Of a stretch of 64,000 bases of DNA, positions 27,656 through 36,811 are shown one piece after another. The first letter of the stretch is position 1, and every line of letters starts with the position of its first letter. The stretch comes from Acetobacterium tundrae. Lineage in GTDB: Bacteria > Bacillota > Clostridia > Eubacteriales > Eubacteriaceae. The DNA is taken from positions 186,001 to 250,000 of the forward strand of contig NZ_RXYB01000003.1 of NCBI RefSeq assembly GCF_008086615.1, given 5' to 3'. The position numbers and the translations under genes were made by a program. Under the pieces are notes generated by a model. The model saw only the letters and a list, made by a program, of their open reading frames with translations. It was not told the origin of the DNA and searched no databases.

Positions 27656-28945
27656 TTATTTTAACTTCTTCAATGCCTGATAATTGTCTTCAATGGTTTT
27701 TTCAATATCCTGGAGCGTGTGGGCGTCGGAAATGAAAATCGCCTCATACTGTGCTGGCGGCAGGAAGTTGCCGGCCTCCAGCATGGCTTTGAAATATTGC
27801 GTATACGCCTTGGTATCGGAGGTCATGACGGCGGCATAGCTGTCAATCGGCTGATCGGTGAAGAACAGACAGGTCATTCCCTTGAAGCGAACCATTTGCG
27901 CTTTAACGCCGGTTTTTTCAATGTTGGCCTTGAACCCGGCTTCCAGGCGTTTGGCCTTCTCTTCCAGCCCTTCATAAACTTCGGGATGATCCCTTAAATA
28001 AGTCAAGGTGTTTAAGCCCATTTTCATGGCAATGGGATTTCCGGATAGGGTTCCCGCCTGATAAACGCCGCCTAAAGGCGCTACCATTTCCATAATCTCC
28101 CGCCGTCCGCCGAAGGCACCTACCGGCATCCCACCACCGATGATTTTACCTAGGGTGGTCATATCCGGTTTGATCCCCAAAACTTCCTGAGCGCCGCCGT
28201 AAGCTAACCGGAAGCCAGTGATGACTTCATCGAAAATCAAAACGGTTCCTTCAGACTCAGTGATTTTCCGCAAGCCTTTCATGAAATCCAAATCCGGTGG
28301 CACGACGCCCATATTTCCTGCTACCGGCTCGACAATTACGGCCGCAATTTCTCCGGGATTTTCGGCAAAAAGCGCTTTCACACTTTCAATATCGTTGTAA
28401 GTCGCCACCAGCGTATCCTTTGCGGTACCGGGCGTGACTCCCGAACTCGTGGGCACGCCAAAGGTCAGGGTGCCGGAACCGGATTTCACCAGAAGTCCGT
28501 CACTGTGGCCATGATAGCAGCCTTCAAATTTGATGATCTTGTCCCGACTGGTAAAGCCTCTGGCCACCCGCAGGGCGCTCATGGTTGCTTCTGTTCCGGA
28601 ACTTACCATCCGGACCATTTCCATGGAAGGATAGGCTTCGGTAATCAGCTTGGCTATTTCAACTTCAATCGCCGTGGGAGCGCCGAAGGTTGTTCCTTTT
28701 TCTAACGCCTCCTGAATGCCTTCATAATAAACCGGTGAAGCATGACCTAAAATAAGCGGTCCCCAGGAACAAATATAATCCGTATATTCATTCCCATCCA
28801 CATCATAAATCTTGGCACCCTTGCCACGGTCAACAAAAACCGGCGGCATGTCCACAGATTTAAACGCCCGAACTGGGCTGTTCACCCCACCGGGAATATA
28901 TTTTTCCGCTTCAATAAATAATTTTTCTGACTTTTCTCGATTCAT
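27656..28945 (-). CDS. hemL: Glutamate-1-semialdehyde 2,1-aminomutase
   Basis: A 429-residue PLP enzyme giving 5-aminolevulinate in the C5 pathway. It begins MNREKSEKLFIEAEKYIPGGVNSPVRAF when read from 28945, and the PLP lysine lies in TTLGKIIGGGMPVGAFGG. A TTG 12 bp upstream is open, but GGAG lies 6 nt before the ATG at 28945. It sits inside the cobalamin cluster with hemA and hemB, so precursor supply is tied to B12 control. Confidence 0.97.
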   Translation of the reverse strand: MNREKSEKLFIEAEKYIPGGVNSPVRAFKSVDMPPVFVDRGKGAKIYDVDGNEYTDYICSWGPLILGHASPVYYEGIQEALEKGTTFGAPTAIEVEIAKLITEAYPSMEMVRMVSSGTEATMSALRVARGFTSRDKIIKFEGCYHGHSDGLLVKSGSGTLTFGVPTSSGVTPGTAKDTLVATYNDIESVKALFAENPGEIAAVIVEPVAGNMGVVPPDLDFMKGLRKITESEGTVLIFDEVITGFRLAYGGAQEVLGIKPDMTTLGKIIGGGMPVGAFGGRREIMEMVAPLGGVYQAGTLSGNPIAMKMGLNTLTYLRDHPEVYEGLEEKAKRLEAGFKANIEKTGVKAQMVRFKGMTCLFFTDQPIDSYAAVMTSDTKAYTQYFKAMLEAGNFLPPAQYEAIFISDAHTLQDIEKTIEDNYQALKKLK

Positions 28946-29092
28946 CTCTATCTCCAATAATGATCATATTTTTCGTCTGAATTCCTGATTTTCACAAGGA
29001 TGAATTCAGCCCAAAATTACGTTAGCTTTTACACCAGCCACACGCTCACGCTTAGTGACTTACCAAATTTAAAAAAAATTTGGGTAAAAGCG

Positions 29093-30058
29093 TCATTGAT
29101 AATCCTTCAGCATGGCCTGCAGCTCTTTTGCAAAATAAGTGATGATGATATCTGCGCCCGCACGTTTGATGCTGAGCAGGCTCTCAAAAATCACGCGGGA
29201 ATCCATTAAGCCTGTATCGACGGCAGTCTTGATCATGGCGTATTCCCCACTGACCTGGTAAGCGGCCATCGGCAGATAAGACAGTTCCTTGCCCTGGGCG
29301 ATGATATCCAGATAAGGCATCGCCGGTTTAACCATGACAATGTCTGCGCCCTCGTCAATATCCAACATGATTTCCTTCAATGCTTCCTTTGAATTGGCCG
29401 GGTCCATCTGATAGCTTTTTCGATCTCCAAAAGCCGGAGCGGAGTTGGCCGCTTCCCTGAAAGGACCGTAAAAGCTTGATGCATATTTTGCTGAATAAGC
29501 CATAATCGGAATCGACTCGTAGCCGGCGCGATCCAGGGTTTCCCGCATGTGACCGATCCGGCCATCCATCATATCCGACGGCGCTACCATATCGGCTCCG
29601 GCCTCGGCGTGACTCAGGGCTGTTTTGCTTAAAGTTTCCAGTGTTTTTCCTCGTTTGATATCGCCATCGTCTTCAAAGAAACAACAATGACCATCGCTTT
29701 TATACTCGCATAAACAGACATCTGTGATGATATACATCCCGGGATCTGTCTTTTTAATAATCCGGATCGCTTCCTGAACCAGACCATTTTCGACAAAAGC
29801 CGGCGTTGCTTCGCCGTCTTTTTCATCCGGCACGCCGAAAAGAATCACATAGCGGATTCCCAGTTCTTTAAGCGCCAGAATTTCCGCCCCCAGCATATCC
29901 AGAGACAAATGGTACTGGTCTTTCATCGCGCCGATTTCCCTGCGAATTCCCTGTCCGTCCACGACGAACAATGGATAAACCACATCATTCATGGAAAGCT
30001 GTGTTTCTCTCACTAAATTTCGAATGCCTATATTTTTTCTTAATCGTGTTGGCAACAT
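29093..30058 (-). CDS. hemB: Porphobilinogen synthase (delta-aminolevulinate dehydratase)
   Basis: A 321-residue enzyme joining two aminolevulinates. The two active-site lysines lie in AYSAKYASSFYGPF and MVKPAMPYLD. The metal region reads DVCLCEYKSDGHCCFFEDDG, so the three Zn-binding cysteines are kept. It follows the HemC fusion gene by 18 bp. A 147-bp gap separates it from hemL and holds only a weak AT-rich inverted repeat (29061-29086). Confidence 0.97.
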   Translation of the reverse strand: MLPTRLRKNIGIRNLVRETQLSMNDVVYPLFVVDGQGIRREIGAMKDQYHLSLDMLGAEILALKELGIRYVILFGVPDEKDGEATPAFVENGLVQEAIRIIKKTDPGMYIITDVCLCEYKSDGHCCFFEDDGDIKRGKTLETLSKTALSHAEAGADMVAPSDMMDGRIGHMRETLDRAGYESIPIMAYSAKYASSFYGPFREAANSAPAFGDRKSYQMDPANSKEALKEIMLDIDEGADIVMVKPAMPYLDIIAQGKELSYLPMAAYQVSGEYAMIKTAVDTGLMDSRVIFESLLSIKRAGADIIITYFAKELQAMLKDYQ

Positions 30059-30076
30059 ATTGTTATTCTCCTTAAT

Positions 30077-32494
30077 TTATTTTTCTGCATCCTTCAGAAT
30101 GGCATCCACCATTCCCTGAATGGTATATTTTTCTGCTTCAATATCCACGTTGATTCCCAATTCCACACATTTTTTGGAAGTCTGAGGTCCAATGGATACA
30201 CATTTGGCTGTATTGATTGCTTCGATGTGTTCCGCGCCTATTTTCTCCACGAAAAACTGAACGGTGGTGGAGCTTGTAAAGGTAATGTAGTCAATCTCTT
30301 TGTTTTCAAGCATTTCCAGAGGATTCACGGTGATGTGATCTTCTCGGACGGTTTCATAGGTTTGCACCTCATCCACTAGGCAGACCTTGGATAATTCTTC
30401 CACGACATAAATCCGGGCGTTTTTTGACCGTGGAATCAGAATTTTGGAATCTTTATTGATAAGCGGCAGTAAGCCCTTCACCAATTCTTCGCCCACATAT
30501 TTATCCGGCACAAAATCAGCCTGCAGACCTCGGTCTGACAAAGCTTTTCTGGTTCCTTCGCCAATGGCTGTAATATGAATATTTCCAAAGGCTCTGGCAT
30601 CCTTGCCGCATCGTTTCAATGAATCAAAGAAGATTTCAACGCCGTTGATGCTCGTAAAGATGATATGGGTATATTCTTTCAGTTTCTTCACCTTGTCATC
30701 GCAGGCCGCTCCATTGATGGGTGCAATCCGGATCGTTGGGAACTCAATGGCATTGCCGCCCAGCTCCGCGATTTTTTCAACCATCTGTGAACTTTGTTCC
30801 CGGGATCGCGTCACGATGATGTTTTTCCCAAACAATGGCTTTTCATCAAAGAAGCGAAGTTTTTCCCGTTTATTCACTACTTCGCCGACCACAATCAAAC
30901 TGGGGGCGGTTATTTTTGCTTCCGTGGCGATGTCATAAATCGTTTCTAAATTTCCCGTCACCACCCGCTGATATGGGGTCGATGCCCGGTAAACAACAGC
31001 TGCCGGCATTTGCGGATTCATTCCGTTTTTGACCAGTTCTTCGCAGATTTTTTTTAAATTTTTAACCCCCATTAAAAAAACAATCGTGCCTTTGAGTTTT
31101 CCCAGCACCGGCCAGTCCAAATCTGAGGAACCGTCGTAGGCGTTGGATTTCAAGTGTCCGGTGATGACATGAAAAGAGGAAACACAATCCCGATGGGTAA
31201 TCGGAATGCCGGCATAGGCCAGGCCGCCGATAACCGAAGTAATCCCCGGTATCACTTCAAAGGGTACGCCGGCATCATAAAGATCCTCGCCCTCTTCGCC
31301 GCCGCGGCCAAATACATAGGGATCGCCGCCCTTGAGACGAAGAACGAGTTTTCCTTCCTGTCCTTTTCGGACCAGCAACGCATTGATTTCTTCCTGAGGC
31401 ATCGCATGATTTCCTGCCCGCTTGCCCACGTAGATGATTTCTGCCTTATCTTTTGCATCGTTTAAAAAGACATCATTTACCAGGGCATCATAAACGACAA
31501 CATCCGCTTTTTGCAGAATCTCCTTAGCTTTAACCGTTAACAGCCCAGGATCTCCGCAGCCGCCTCCGGCCAAATAAACCTTACCCGGTTTCTTGTACAA
31601 TTCTTGATAACACATTGTTGCCAATTTTTCACCCAAAATTTCTGCCTCCTCCGCTAGACCTTCAATTGTCTGTACAACTGCCTGGCTACCGTCTTCTAAA
31701 CCATAAAGCCCGTATAATTTAATGGTCGCTTCTTTTATTTCGCAATAAGCACCAATGGGAATATGGCAACTTCCATCAAGTGCTTTGAGGAAACTACGTT
31801 CCCCCTTCATTTGAACAAGGGTATTCGCATCACAGATGGCTCCCATTAAATCTTTTGCCAGCTCATTATCCGCTCGGATTTCCACTGCCAGAATCCCCTG
31901 GGCAGGGGCCGGAATAAAAGTAGTTTCAGGCAAGGTTACCGTTTGATAATCGGGATCTTCGAAACGGCCAATGCGTTTCAGTCCTGCCGCGGCCAGAATA
32001 ATGCCGTCCAGTTTTTGTTCTTGCATTTTTCGAATACGGGTATCGATGTTTCCCCGGATGCCCACTATCTCAACATCAGGTCTGAGCTTCTGCAGCTGAT
32101 AAATTCGGCGTTTACTCCCGGTTGCCACCACGGCGTTTTTAGGCAGTTCCGCTAAGGATTTGATTTTATGCAGCGTCAGCAACACGTCCCTTGGATCTTC
32201 CCGTCTTGTCGGTACTGTCAGTAACAACCCCGCCGGCAATCTCGACGGCATATCCTTCATACTGTGGATGGCCATTTGTATTTCGCCCGCTAACAAAGCT
32301 TCTTCCAATTCCTTGGTAAACAAGCCCTTATCGCCAATTTTATCGAGAGGCTTGTTTTGGATTAAGTCCCCTTTTGTTTTTATAATGACCATTTCAAAAT
32401 TAATCTGGGGATGGGCCTTAGCCAATACATCTATTAGCCATTGGCTTTGAATCCTGGCCAGAGTACTTCCTCGGGTTCCGACTTTTATATTCAT
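30077..32494 (-). CDS. hemC: Trifunctional HemC-CobA-HemD fusion: hydroxymethylbilane synthase, uroporphyrinogen-III C-methyltransferase, uroporphyrinogen-III synthase
   Basis: An 805-residue single reading frame with three enzymes. Residues 1-300 are HemC (MNIKVGTRGSTLARIQS; dipyrromethane-cofactor Cys243 in GSCHIPIG). Residues about 304-545 are SUMT/CobA (KVYLAGGGCGDPGLLTVKA; LRLKGGDPYVFGRGGEE; HVITGH). Residues about 555-805 are HemD (NIIVTRSREQSSQM; FTSINGVEIFF; TFTSSTTVQFF). Together they take porphobilinogen to precorrin-2. CobA-HemD fusions are common in clostridia; adding HemC in front is much less usual. The start overlaps the stop of the upstream dehydrogenase gene (ATGA). Confidence 0.95.
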   Translation of the reverse strand: MNIKVGTRGSTLARIQSQWLIDVLAKAHPQINFEMVIIKTKGDLIQNKPLDKIGDKGLFTKELEEALLAGEIQMAIHSMKDMPSRLPAGLLLTVPTRREDPRDVLLTLHKIKSLAELPKNAVVATGSKRRIYQLQKLRPDVEIVGIRGNIDTRIRKMQEQKLDGIILAAAGLKRIGRFEDPDYQTVTLPETTFIPAPAQGILAVEIRADNELAKDLMGAICDANTLVQMKGERSFLKALDGSCHIPIGAYCEIKEATIKLYGLYGLEDGSQAVVQTIEGLAEEAEILGEKLATMCYQELYKKPGKVYLAGGGCGDPGLLTVKAKEILQKADVVVYDALVNDVFLNDAKDKAEIIYVGKRAGNHAMPQEEINALLVRKGQEGKLVLRLKGGDPYVFGRGGEEGEDLYDAGVPFEVIPGITSVIGGLAYAGIPITHRDCVSSFHVITGHLKSNAYDGSSDLDWPVLGKLKGTIVFLMGVKNLKKICEELVKNGMNPQMPAAVVYRASTPYQRVVTGNLETIYDIATEAKITAPSLIVVGEVVNKREKLRFFDEKPLFGKNIIVTRSREQSSQMVEKIAELGGNAIEFPTIRIAPINGAACDDKVKKLKEYTHIIFTSINGVEIFFDSLKRCGKDARAFGNIHITAIGEGTRKALSDRGLQADFVPDKYVGEELVKGLLPLINKDSKILIPRSKNARIYVVEELSKVCLVDEVQTYETVREDHITVNPLEMLENKEIDYITFTSSTTVQFFVEKIGAEHIEAINTAKCVSIGPQTSKKCVELGINVDIEAEKYTIQGMVDAILKDAEK

Positions 32495-33132
32495 TTATTT
32501 TTCTCCAATTCATCGATTGTCGCTTCATCATCCGTAACTGAGCTCTCAATTTCTGCGAGTTTTTTCCTCAACTCCGCAACGGAGCATAACGACAACGCTT
32601 TTAGTTTTTCAGTATTTTCCTGTTTTGATGCCGTGCCAGCTAAATTTTTTTTACGCAGCACTCGTAATAATGCGGTTCTTTCTACATAGCTTTCGTCATA
32701 CTCTGCGGCTAAATCCGCAACAATTTTTTTAGTTAAAAAAGGACTGGCCCCTTCGGTGCATACCGATAAGGTTAAATCCCCTCTCCTGATCACACTGGGA
32801 AAAATAAAATCAGAATCATCCGGATCGTCCACCCGATTACACCAAATTTTCTGGGACTGACAGTCTGTTTTTATCTGCCGGTTTAACGCCCTACTGTTTG
32901 TTGCAGCGATGACTAAATCAATGTTGGTCAGCTGTTCTTTCCCATAATTTTCATGAATCAAAGTTAACCGAGCTTCTTTTATATTGCAAAGATTCTCAGA
33001 AATTGCCGGACTGACACAGACAACCTGAGCGCCGTTTGCCAAGAGCGTACGGATTCGTCTAAGTGCTACCTGTCCGCCGCCAACAACCAGCACCATTTTA
33101 TTATTTAAATTAAACAGCAGTGGTGTCATCAT
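32491..33132 (-). CDS. Precorrin-2 dehydrogenase (siroheme synthase N-terminal type)
   Basis: A 213-residue Met8p/CysG-N type protein oxidising precorrin-2 to sirohydrochlorin, the substrate for CbiK. The NAD-binding region VLVVGGGQVALRRIRTLL is at the N-terminus, followed by ATNSRALNRQIKTDC and the family helix SPFLTKKI. The last 60 residues are charged and not assigned. Start and stop codons overlap those of hemA and the HemC fusion by 4 bp on both sides, indicating tight translational coupling. Whether it also chelates iron cannot be told. Confidence 0.88.
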   Translation of the reverse strand: MMTPLLFNLNNKMVLVVGGGQVALRRIRTLLANGAQVVCVSPAISENLCNIKEARLTLIHENYGKEQLTNIDLVIAATNSRALNRQIKTDCQSQKIWCNRVDDPDDSDFIFPSVIRRGDLTLSVCTEGASPFLTKKIVADLAAEYDESYVERTALLRVLRKKNLAGTASKQENTEKLKALSLCSVAELRKKLAEIESSVTDDEATIDELEKNK

Positions 33133-34397
33133 TTTTGATCTCCCAAAGCCACTTCCTGCACTCCTGAAAAAAGATAGGCAACGGTTTTTTCCATGCGGAT
33201 TATTTCTTCTTCCGTATCCAGTGATTTTAATTGTTTAATCGGTGGCATTACCATTTCCCGGAATTTTGACCGGACGATCTTTGCAAGATAAGTTTCTTCT
33301 TTTTCGGTAAGACTTAACCGACCACAAAGATTTTCAATGGTCTCTTCCGCTAATTTTCGCGAGGTTTCGTTAAGATCCTGAACCATGTTATCAACCTTTG
33401 CATGGGTAACCCATAAAATAAGTCCGTCGATTTCCTCTTGAATTTCCCCGGCAATTTTTTCTGCAACTTTCATGCGATACACCATGGTCTCATCAATGAT
33501 CTCTTTAAAATCATCAATGGTCAATAACTCCGTTCCCGGAATATTTCCCACCGCTTCCTCCACATCCCGGGGCAGGGCTAAATCAATAACAATAAGGGGT
33601 TTATTTAACCGGGGCATTTCTGCCGCTTTTAAAATGACATGGGGTGATGCCGTTGCCGAAATGATAACATCCATCTCCGGTATCACTTGATAACGATTTT
33701 CATAATGAATCATTTTTACATTTTCATGGATGGCTTCACATTTATCCATATTATGAAAGGTTCGATTCGTCATGTATGGGTTTTGAAAGCCTTCTGCCTT
33801 CATATAGCGCAGCGCCAACTCCCCCATTTTTCCAGACCCGATAATGAGTATTTTCTTATCTCCATAATTTTCAGGATACTGCCGTTTTATATGCTTAATT
33901 GCCGTTGAACTTAACGACAACGGGGTTTCCGAAATCTTATATACTGTTTTAACTTTTTTGGAAAAGGTAATCGCTTCACGGAACATTTTTGTCAAATATT
34001 TTCCACAGCCTTTAATCGCCTGGGACTTTTCCAGAGCATCCTTTACCTGTCCTAATATCTGATCTTCCCCTAATATCATTGAGTCCAGACCGGTGACCAC
34101 CTCATAAAGGTGTACCATGGCTGCTCTCTCTTTTTTTATAAAAAGATAGGGTTCCAACTGATCAGATTTTTCGCTGAGATAAAATCCTTTTAAAATTTCT
34201 CCGGCGGCATCGACATTCCGGGTGGCCACATAGATCTCACTTCGATTACAAGTCGAAAGAATAATCACTTCAGCAATATCATTCTCATTCAAAAGTGTTC
34301 GAATCCCCTCATTGAGAGTTCGATGGATAAAAGATCCCTTTTCTCTAATTTCCAAGGGGGTATCTTTATGATTAATACCGACTACCACTAGTTTCAT
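33129..34397 (-). CDS. hemA: Glutamyl-tRNA reductase
   Basis: A 422-residue GluTR, first step of tetrapyrrole synthesis. The catalytic Cys lies in STCNRSEIYVA, the substrate motif is GLDSMILGEDQILGQVK and the NADPH site is IIGSGKMGELALRYM. It leads the tetrapyrrole part of the cluster, 38 bp behind cbiQ, so heme-pathway entry appears to be controlled with cobalt uptake by the upstream B12 riboswitch. Confidence 0.97.
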   Translation of the reverse strand: MKLVVVGINHKDTPLEIREKGSFIHRTLNEGIRTLLNENDIAEVIILSTCNRSEIYVATRNVDAAGEILKGFYLSEKSDQLEPYLFIKKERAAMVHLYEVVTGLDSMILGEDQILGQVKDALEKSQAIKGCGKYLTKMFREAITFSKKVKTVYKISETPLSLSSTAIKHIKRQYPENYGDKKILIIGSGKMGELALRYMKAEGFQNPYMTNRTFHNMDKCEAIHENVKMIHYENRYQVIPEMDVIISATASPHVILKAAEMPRLNKPLIVIDLALPRDVEEAVGNIPGTELLTIDDFKEIIDETMVYRMKVAEKIAGEIQEEIDGLILWVTHAKVDNMVQDLNETSRKLAEETIENLCGRLSLTEKEETYLAKIVRSKFREMVMPPIKQLKSLDTEEEIIRMEKTVAYLFSGVQEVALGDQK

Positions 34398-34435
34398 TCG
34401 TTAATTCCTCCTTCTTCTGTTCTTTGATGCTTTTT

Positions 34436-35332
34436 CTATTTTGTAAATCCCCAGAGTAGAAATAAAACGGCAACAAATATTACGGCCATAATGATCTGGT
34501 TTATCTCAAACTTTTTTTCTTCTTCCAAAAATATTATTTCGCCATCATAACACCTGGCCTCCATGGCATCATAATACGCATTCGCCTTTTTCAGTGAGAT
34601 AATCAGCATATTACCAGCAATTCCTCCGAATGTATAGCAGGAAGTCTTGAAGTCACAATATCCCTGTCGTGAATCTGCAGAATTTTTCATTTTAGAATAG
34701 ACATCCAGCAAAATAAAAATATAACGGTAAATAATATTCATCAGTTCGATAATCAGTTTTGGGACATGGGCTTTTCGCATCACTGAAATAATTTCTGAAG
34801 ATGGCGTCGATAATGTCATCATCTGTAACGCGCTAACCGCTGCAAATACTTTTAAAATCAAGAAAATCATTTCCTTGAGCTTCTCCTGAGACGTGTAAAT
34901 ATAGAAAAAGCCACAGTGCAAATGGTACTGTCCGATTGGATCAAAAGAAAATTCAATGGCAATTGCCAACGTCCCTAAGAGTATAAAGGCAATCGGAATC
35001 ATCAGGACCGATAGATATTCATTTACCGAAAGCCCCCCCTTTACCATCGTCAGGTATGCCATGGCAATTAAAACGGCAACGGATACATAGGGGTTATTCA
35101 GAGCGATGCATAAAATCAGCAACACTGTCGCCAGAGAAACTTTAAATGTGGGATTCCATCCTCTTATTTTTGAAGCATAAGCATGCATATCAATGACAAA
35201 GCCTTCTCCATGTTTATGACCAATTTTATGATGGTGGTGCTTGCCATCTTGTGAATGGTGCTGACCAACCACTGCCATCAGCAAAACAACCACCGCAAGA
35301 ACACCCAGCACGAATAAAATAATTTCCCTCAT
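34436..35332 (-). CDS. cbiQ: Cobalt ECF transporter transmembrane (T) component with His-rich N-terminal extension
   Basis: A 298-residue CbiQ. The core from about residue 50 is typical and includes EARCYDGEI near the end, the coupling region contacting CbiO. In front of it are an extra membrane segment (residues 4-23) and a histidine-rich stretch (HHSQDGKHHHHKIGHKH, about residues 25-41) that could bind Co or Ni. Normal CbiQ proteins are about 220-270 residues. It belongs to CbiMNOQ, though its gene follows cbiO here. Confidence 0.9.
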   Translation of the reverse strand: MREIILFVLGVLAVVVLLMAVVGQHHSQDGKHHHHKIGHKHGEGFVIDMHAYASKIRGWNPTFKVSLATVLLILCIALNNPYVSVAVLIAMAYLTMVKGGLSVNEYLSVLMIPIAFILLGTLAIAIEFSFDPIGQYHLHCGFFYIYTSQEKLKEMIFLILKVFAAVSALQMMTLSTPSSEIISVMRKAHVPKLIIELMNIIYRYIFILLDVYSKMKNSADSRQGYCDFKTSCYTFGGIAGNMLIISLKKANAYYDAMEARCYDGEIIFLEEEKKFEINQIIMAVIFVAVLFLLWGFTK

Positions 35333-35376
35333 ACAAAACCTCCCTTCTTACTATATTTTGTGGATCTTTCATACTT

Positions 35377-36210
35377 CTATTTTATCGCTTGAATCATTTT
35401 TTGAAACACCTCAATACTTCGGGGATATATTTTTTCATCCGCGATAAGATGTTTCTCGACCAGAGATTCATACACATTCAATAACATGGGTTGCTTCAAA
35501 TTCGACCTTTTCAGCACTTCTTCATTTTGAAAGATTTCCAGTGGCGATCCATCTGCAATAATCTTCCCCTGGCAGAACACAATAATTCTTTCCGCCCAAC
35601 GATAGGCAAAATCCACATCATGTGTAGAAATCAGGATTGTTTTTTCTTCCCGACTTAATTTGGATAAAACCACCTCAAGCATCTCGGCATTTAATGGATC
35701 TAATGCCACCGTGGGCTCATCGAAAATTATAATTTCCGACTTCATCGCAATAATATCTGCAATACTGACTTTTTTCTTTTCACCGCCACTTAAATAATGG
35801 GGTGGTCGGTCTTTGAAATCCATAATATCCATATAGGTCAATGCTTCATCAACCCTTTTTATAACTTCTTCTTTTGGCAGTTTTAAATTCATTGGTCCGA
35901 ATGCGACCTCGGCCCGAACGGTTGAGGCGATGATCTGATTGTCCGCATCCTGAAAAACAATTCCGATGTTTTTCCGCAGTTCCTTCAGATTCTTTTTGTT
36001 AATCATTGTCCCCCGATAACTAATTTCACCGCTTTCCGCTTTCAAAACACCATTCACATTTAAAAAAAACGTCGATTTACCAGCTCCATTTGAACCGATA
36101 ACCGCAATCTTTTCACCTTCATTGATATCAATATTAACCCCGTCCAGTCCTATCTGTCCATTTCCATAGACATAGTATAAATCACGGACCCTTAAAATTG
36201 GTTCTTTCAT
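35377..36210 (-). CDS. cbiO: Cobalt ECF transporter ATPase
   Basis: A 277-residue ABC ATPase. Walker A is GSNGAGKST, the Q-loop lies in GIVFQDADNQIIAST, the signature is LSGGEKKKVSIA, and Walker B is IIIFDEPTVALDP. It powers CbiMNQ cobalt uptake. A 250-bp gap with a structured element separates it from cbiN, which is unusual because these genes are normally packed tightly. Confidence 0.95.
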   Translation of the reverse strand: MKEPILRVRDLYYVYGNGQIGLDGVNIDINEGEKIAVIGSNGAGKSTFFLNVNGVLKAESGEISYRGTMINKKNLKELRKNIGIVFQDADNQIIASTVRAEVAFGPMNLKLPKEEVIKRVDEALTYMDIMDFKDRPPHYLSGGEKKKVSIADIIAMKSEIIIFDEPTVALDPLNAEMLEVVLSKLSREEKTILISTHDVDFAYRWAERIIVFCQGKIIADGSPLEIFQNEEVLKRSNLKQPMLLNVYESLVEKHLIADEKIYPRSIEVFQKMIQAIK

Positions 36211-36278
36211 AACCTATCCTCTTTATATCAAGTACCAATTTGTAAGTACTGATTATTTTTCTATTTTTATTTAAATGA

Positions 36279-36451
36279 AACTGTTGTTCATCTCATTTCT
36301 ACCAAAAGTTGAAAGCTCCTGTAATGAGCATGAAAATTCCAATCTGATAATTTCATAACTATCCGATTGGAATTCAACATTGGACTTCTATACCCGCTAT
36401 CTGTACGATTAGCTCGGACCGTTATATCCTGATGTGAAGCAAACAACAGTT
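36279..36451 (-). other. Structured intergenic element between cbiN and cbiO
   Basis: A 173-bp block bounded by a perfect 10-bp inverted pair (36279-36288 with 36442-36451). Inside lies a strong hairpin: AATTCCAATC/GATTGGAATT arms at 36335-36344 and 36365-36374, continuing inward into a 7-bp stem (one G-U) with an AUGA loop. A further CTCATT/AATGAG pairing and a small GCTA/TAGC stem are also possible on the minus-strand RNA. No ORF, terminator T-run or B12 box is present. It may be a structured RNA or an old mobile repeat. Confidence 0.45.
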
Positions 36452-36460
36452 CACCTTATA

Positions 36461-36811
36461 TCAATTCAGGGAGTCATAAGTTTCTTCTTCTTTATCACGG
36501 ATCTTTTTTTGCCATTTATTTCTTTCTACATATCTGCCCAGGAAAAAGAACAAAACTCCTGCACCGAGGCCCGTCTGTAAGGAGAACATCAGACTTTCAA
36601 CTTCTGCTGGTAATTTTCCGCCAATCCATGTTTCTAAAACTGGGGTAAACCATGGCTGGTAATCCGTTCCTGTAATTTCTGAAATTGCTTGACTTCCCGC
36701 ATCGTCGGAACCACCAAACTCAGCTCCTTTTAATGTAAATAACGGGACCATTGCAATCACTACAACAATTAACAATAAAACAATAATCGTCTTTTTATTT
36801 GACTTTGACAT
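36461..36811 (-). CDS. cbiN: Cobalt ECF transporter component CbiN
   Basis: A 116-residue protein with two membrane segments (about 8-27 and 77-97) joined by an extracellular loop containing GTDYQPWF, followed by [11 protein letters not shown]. This is the usual CbiN layout. CbiN works with CbiM in metal loading. Its start overlaps the cbiM stop by 17 bp. Confidence 0.92.
   Translation of the reverse strand: MSKSNKKTIIVLLLIVVVIAMVPLFTLKGAEFGGSDDAGSQAISEITGTDYQPWFTPVLETWIGGKLPAEVESLMFSLQTGLGAGVLFFFLGRYVERNKWQKKIRDKEEETYDSLN

Noticed and set aside
29061-29086. AT-rich inverted repeat between hemB and hemL as a terminator
   Set aside because: Stem has a bulge and weak pairing with no clean T-run; downstream hemL would be cut off from the operon without another promoter.
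36279-36451. Interpretation of the cbiN-cbiO element as a MITE
   Set aside because: It has inverted ends, but no target-site duplication is visible on its flanks; left as structured element of unknown kind.
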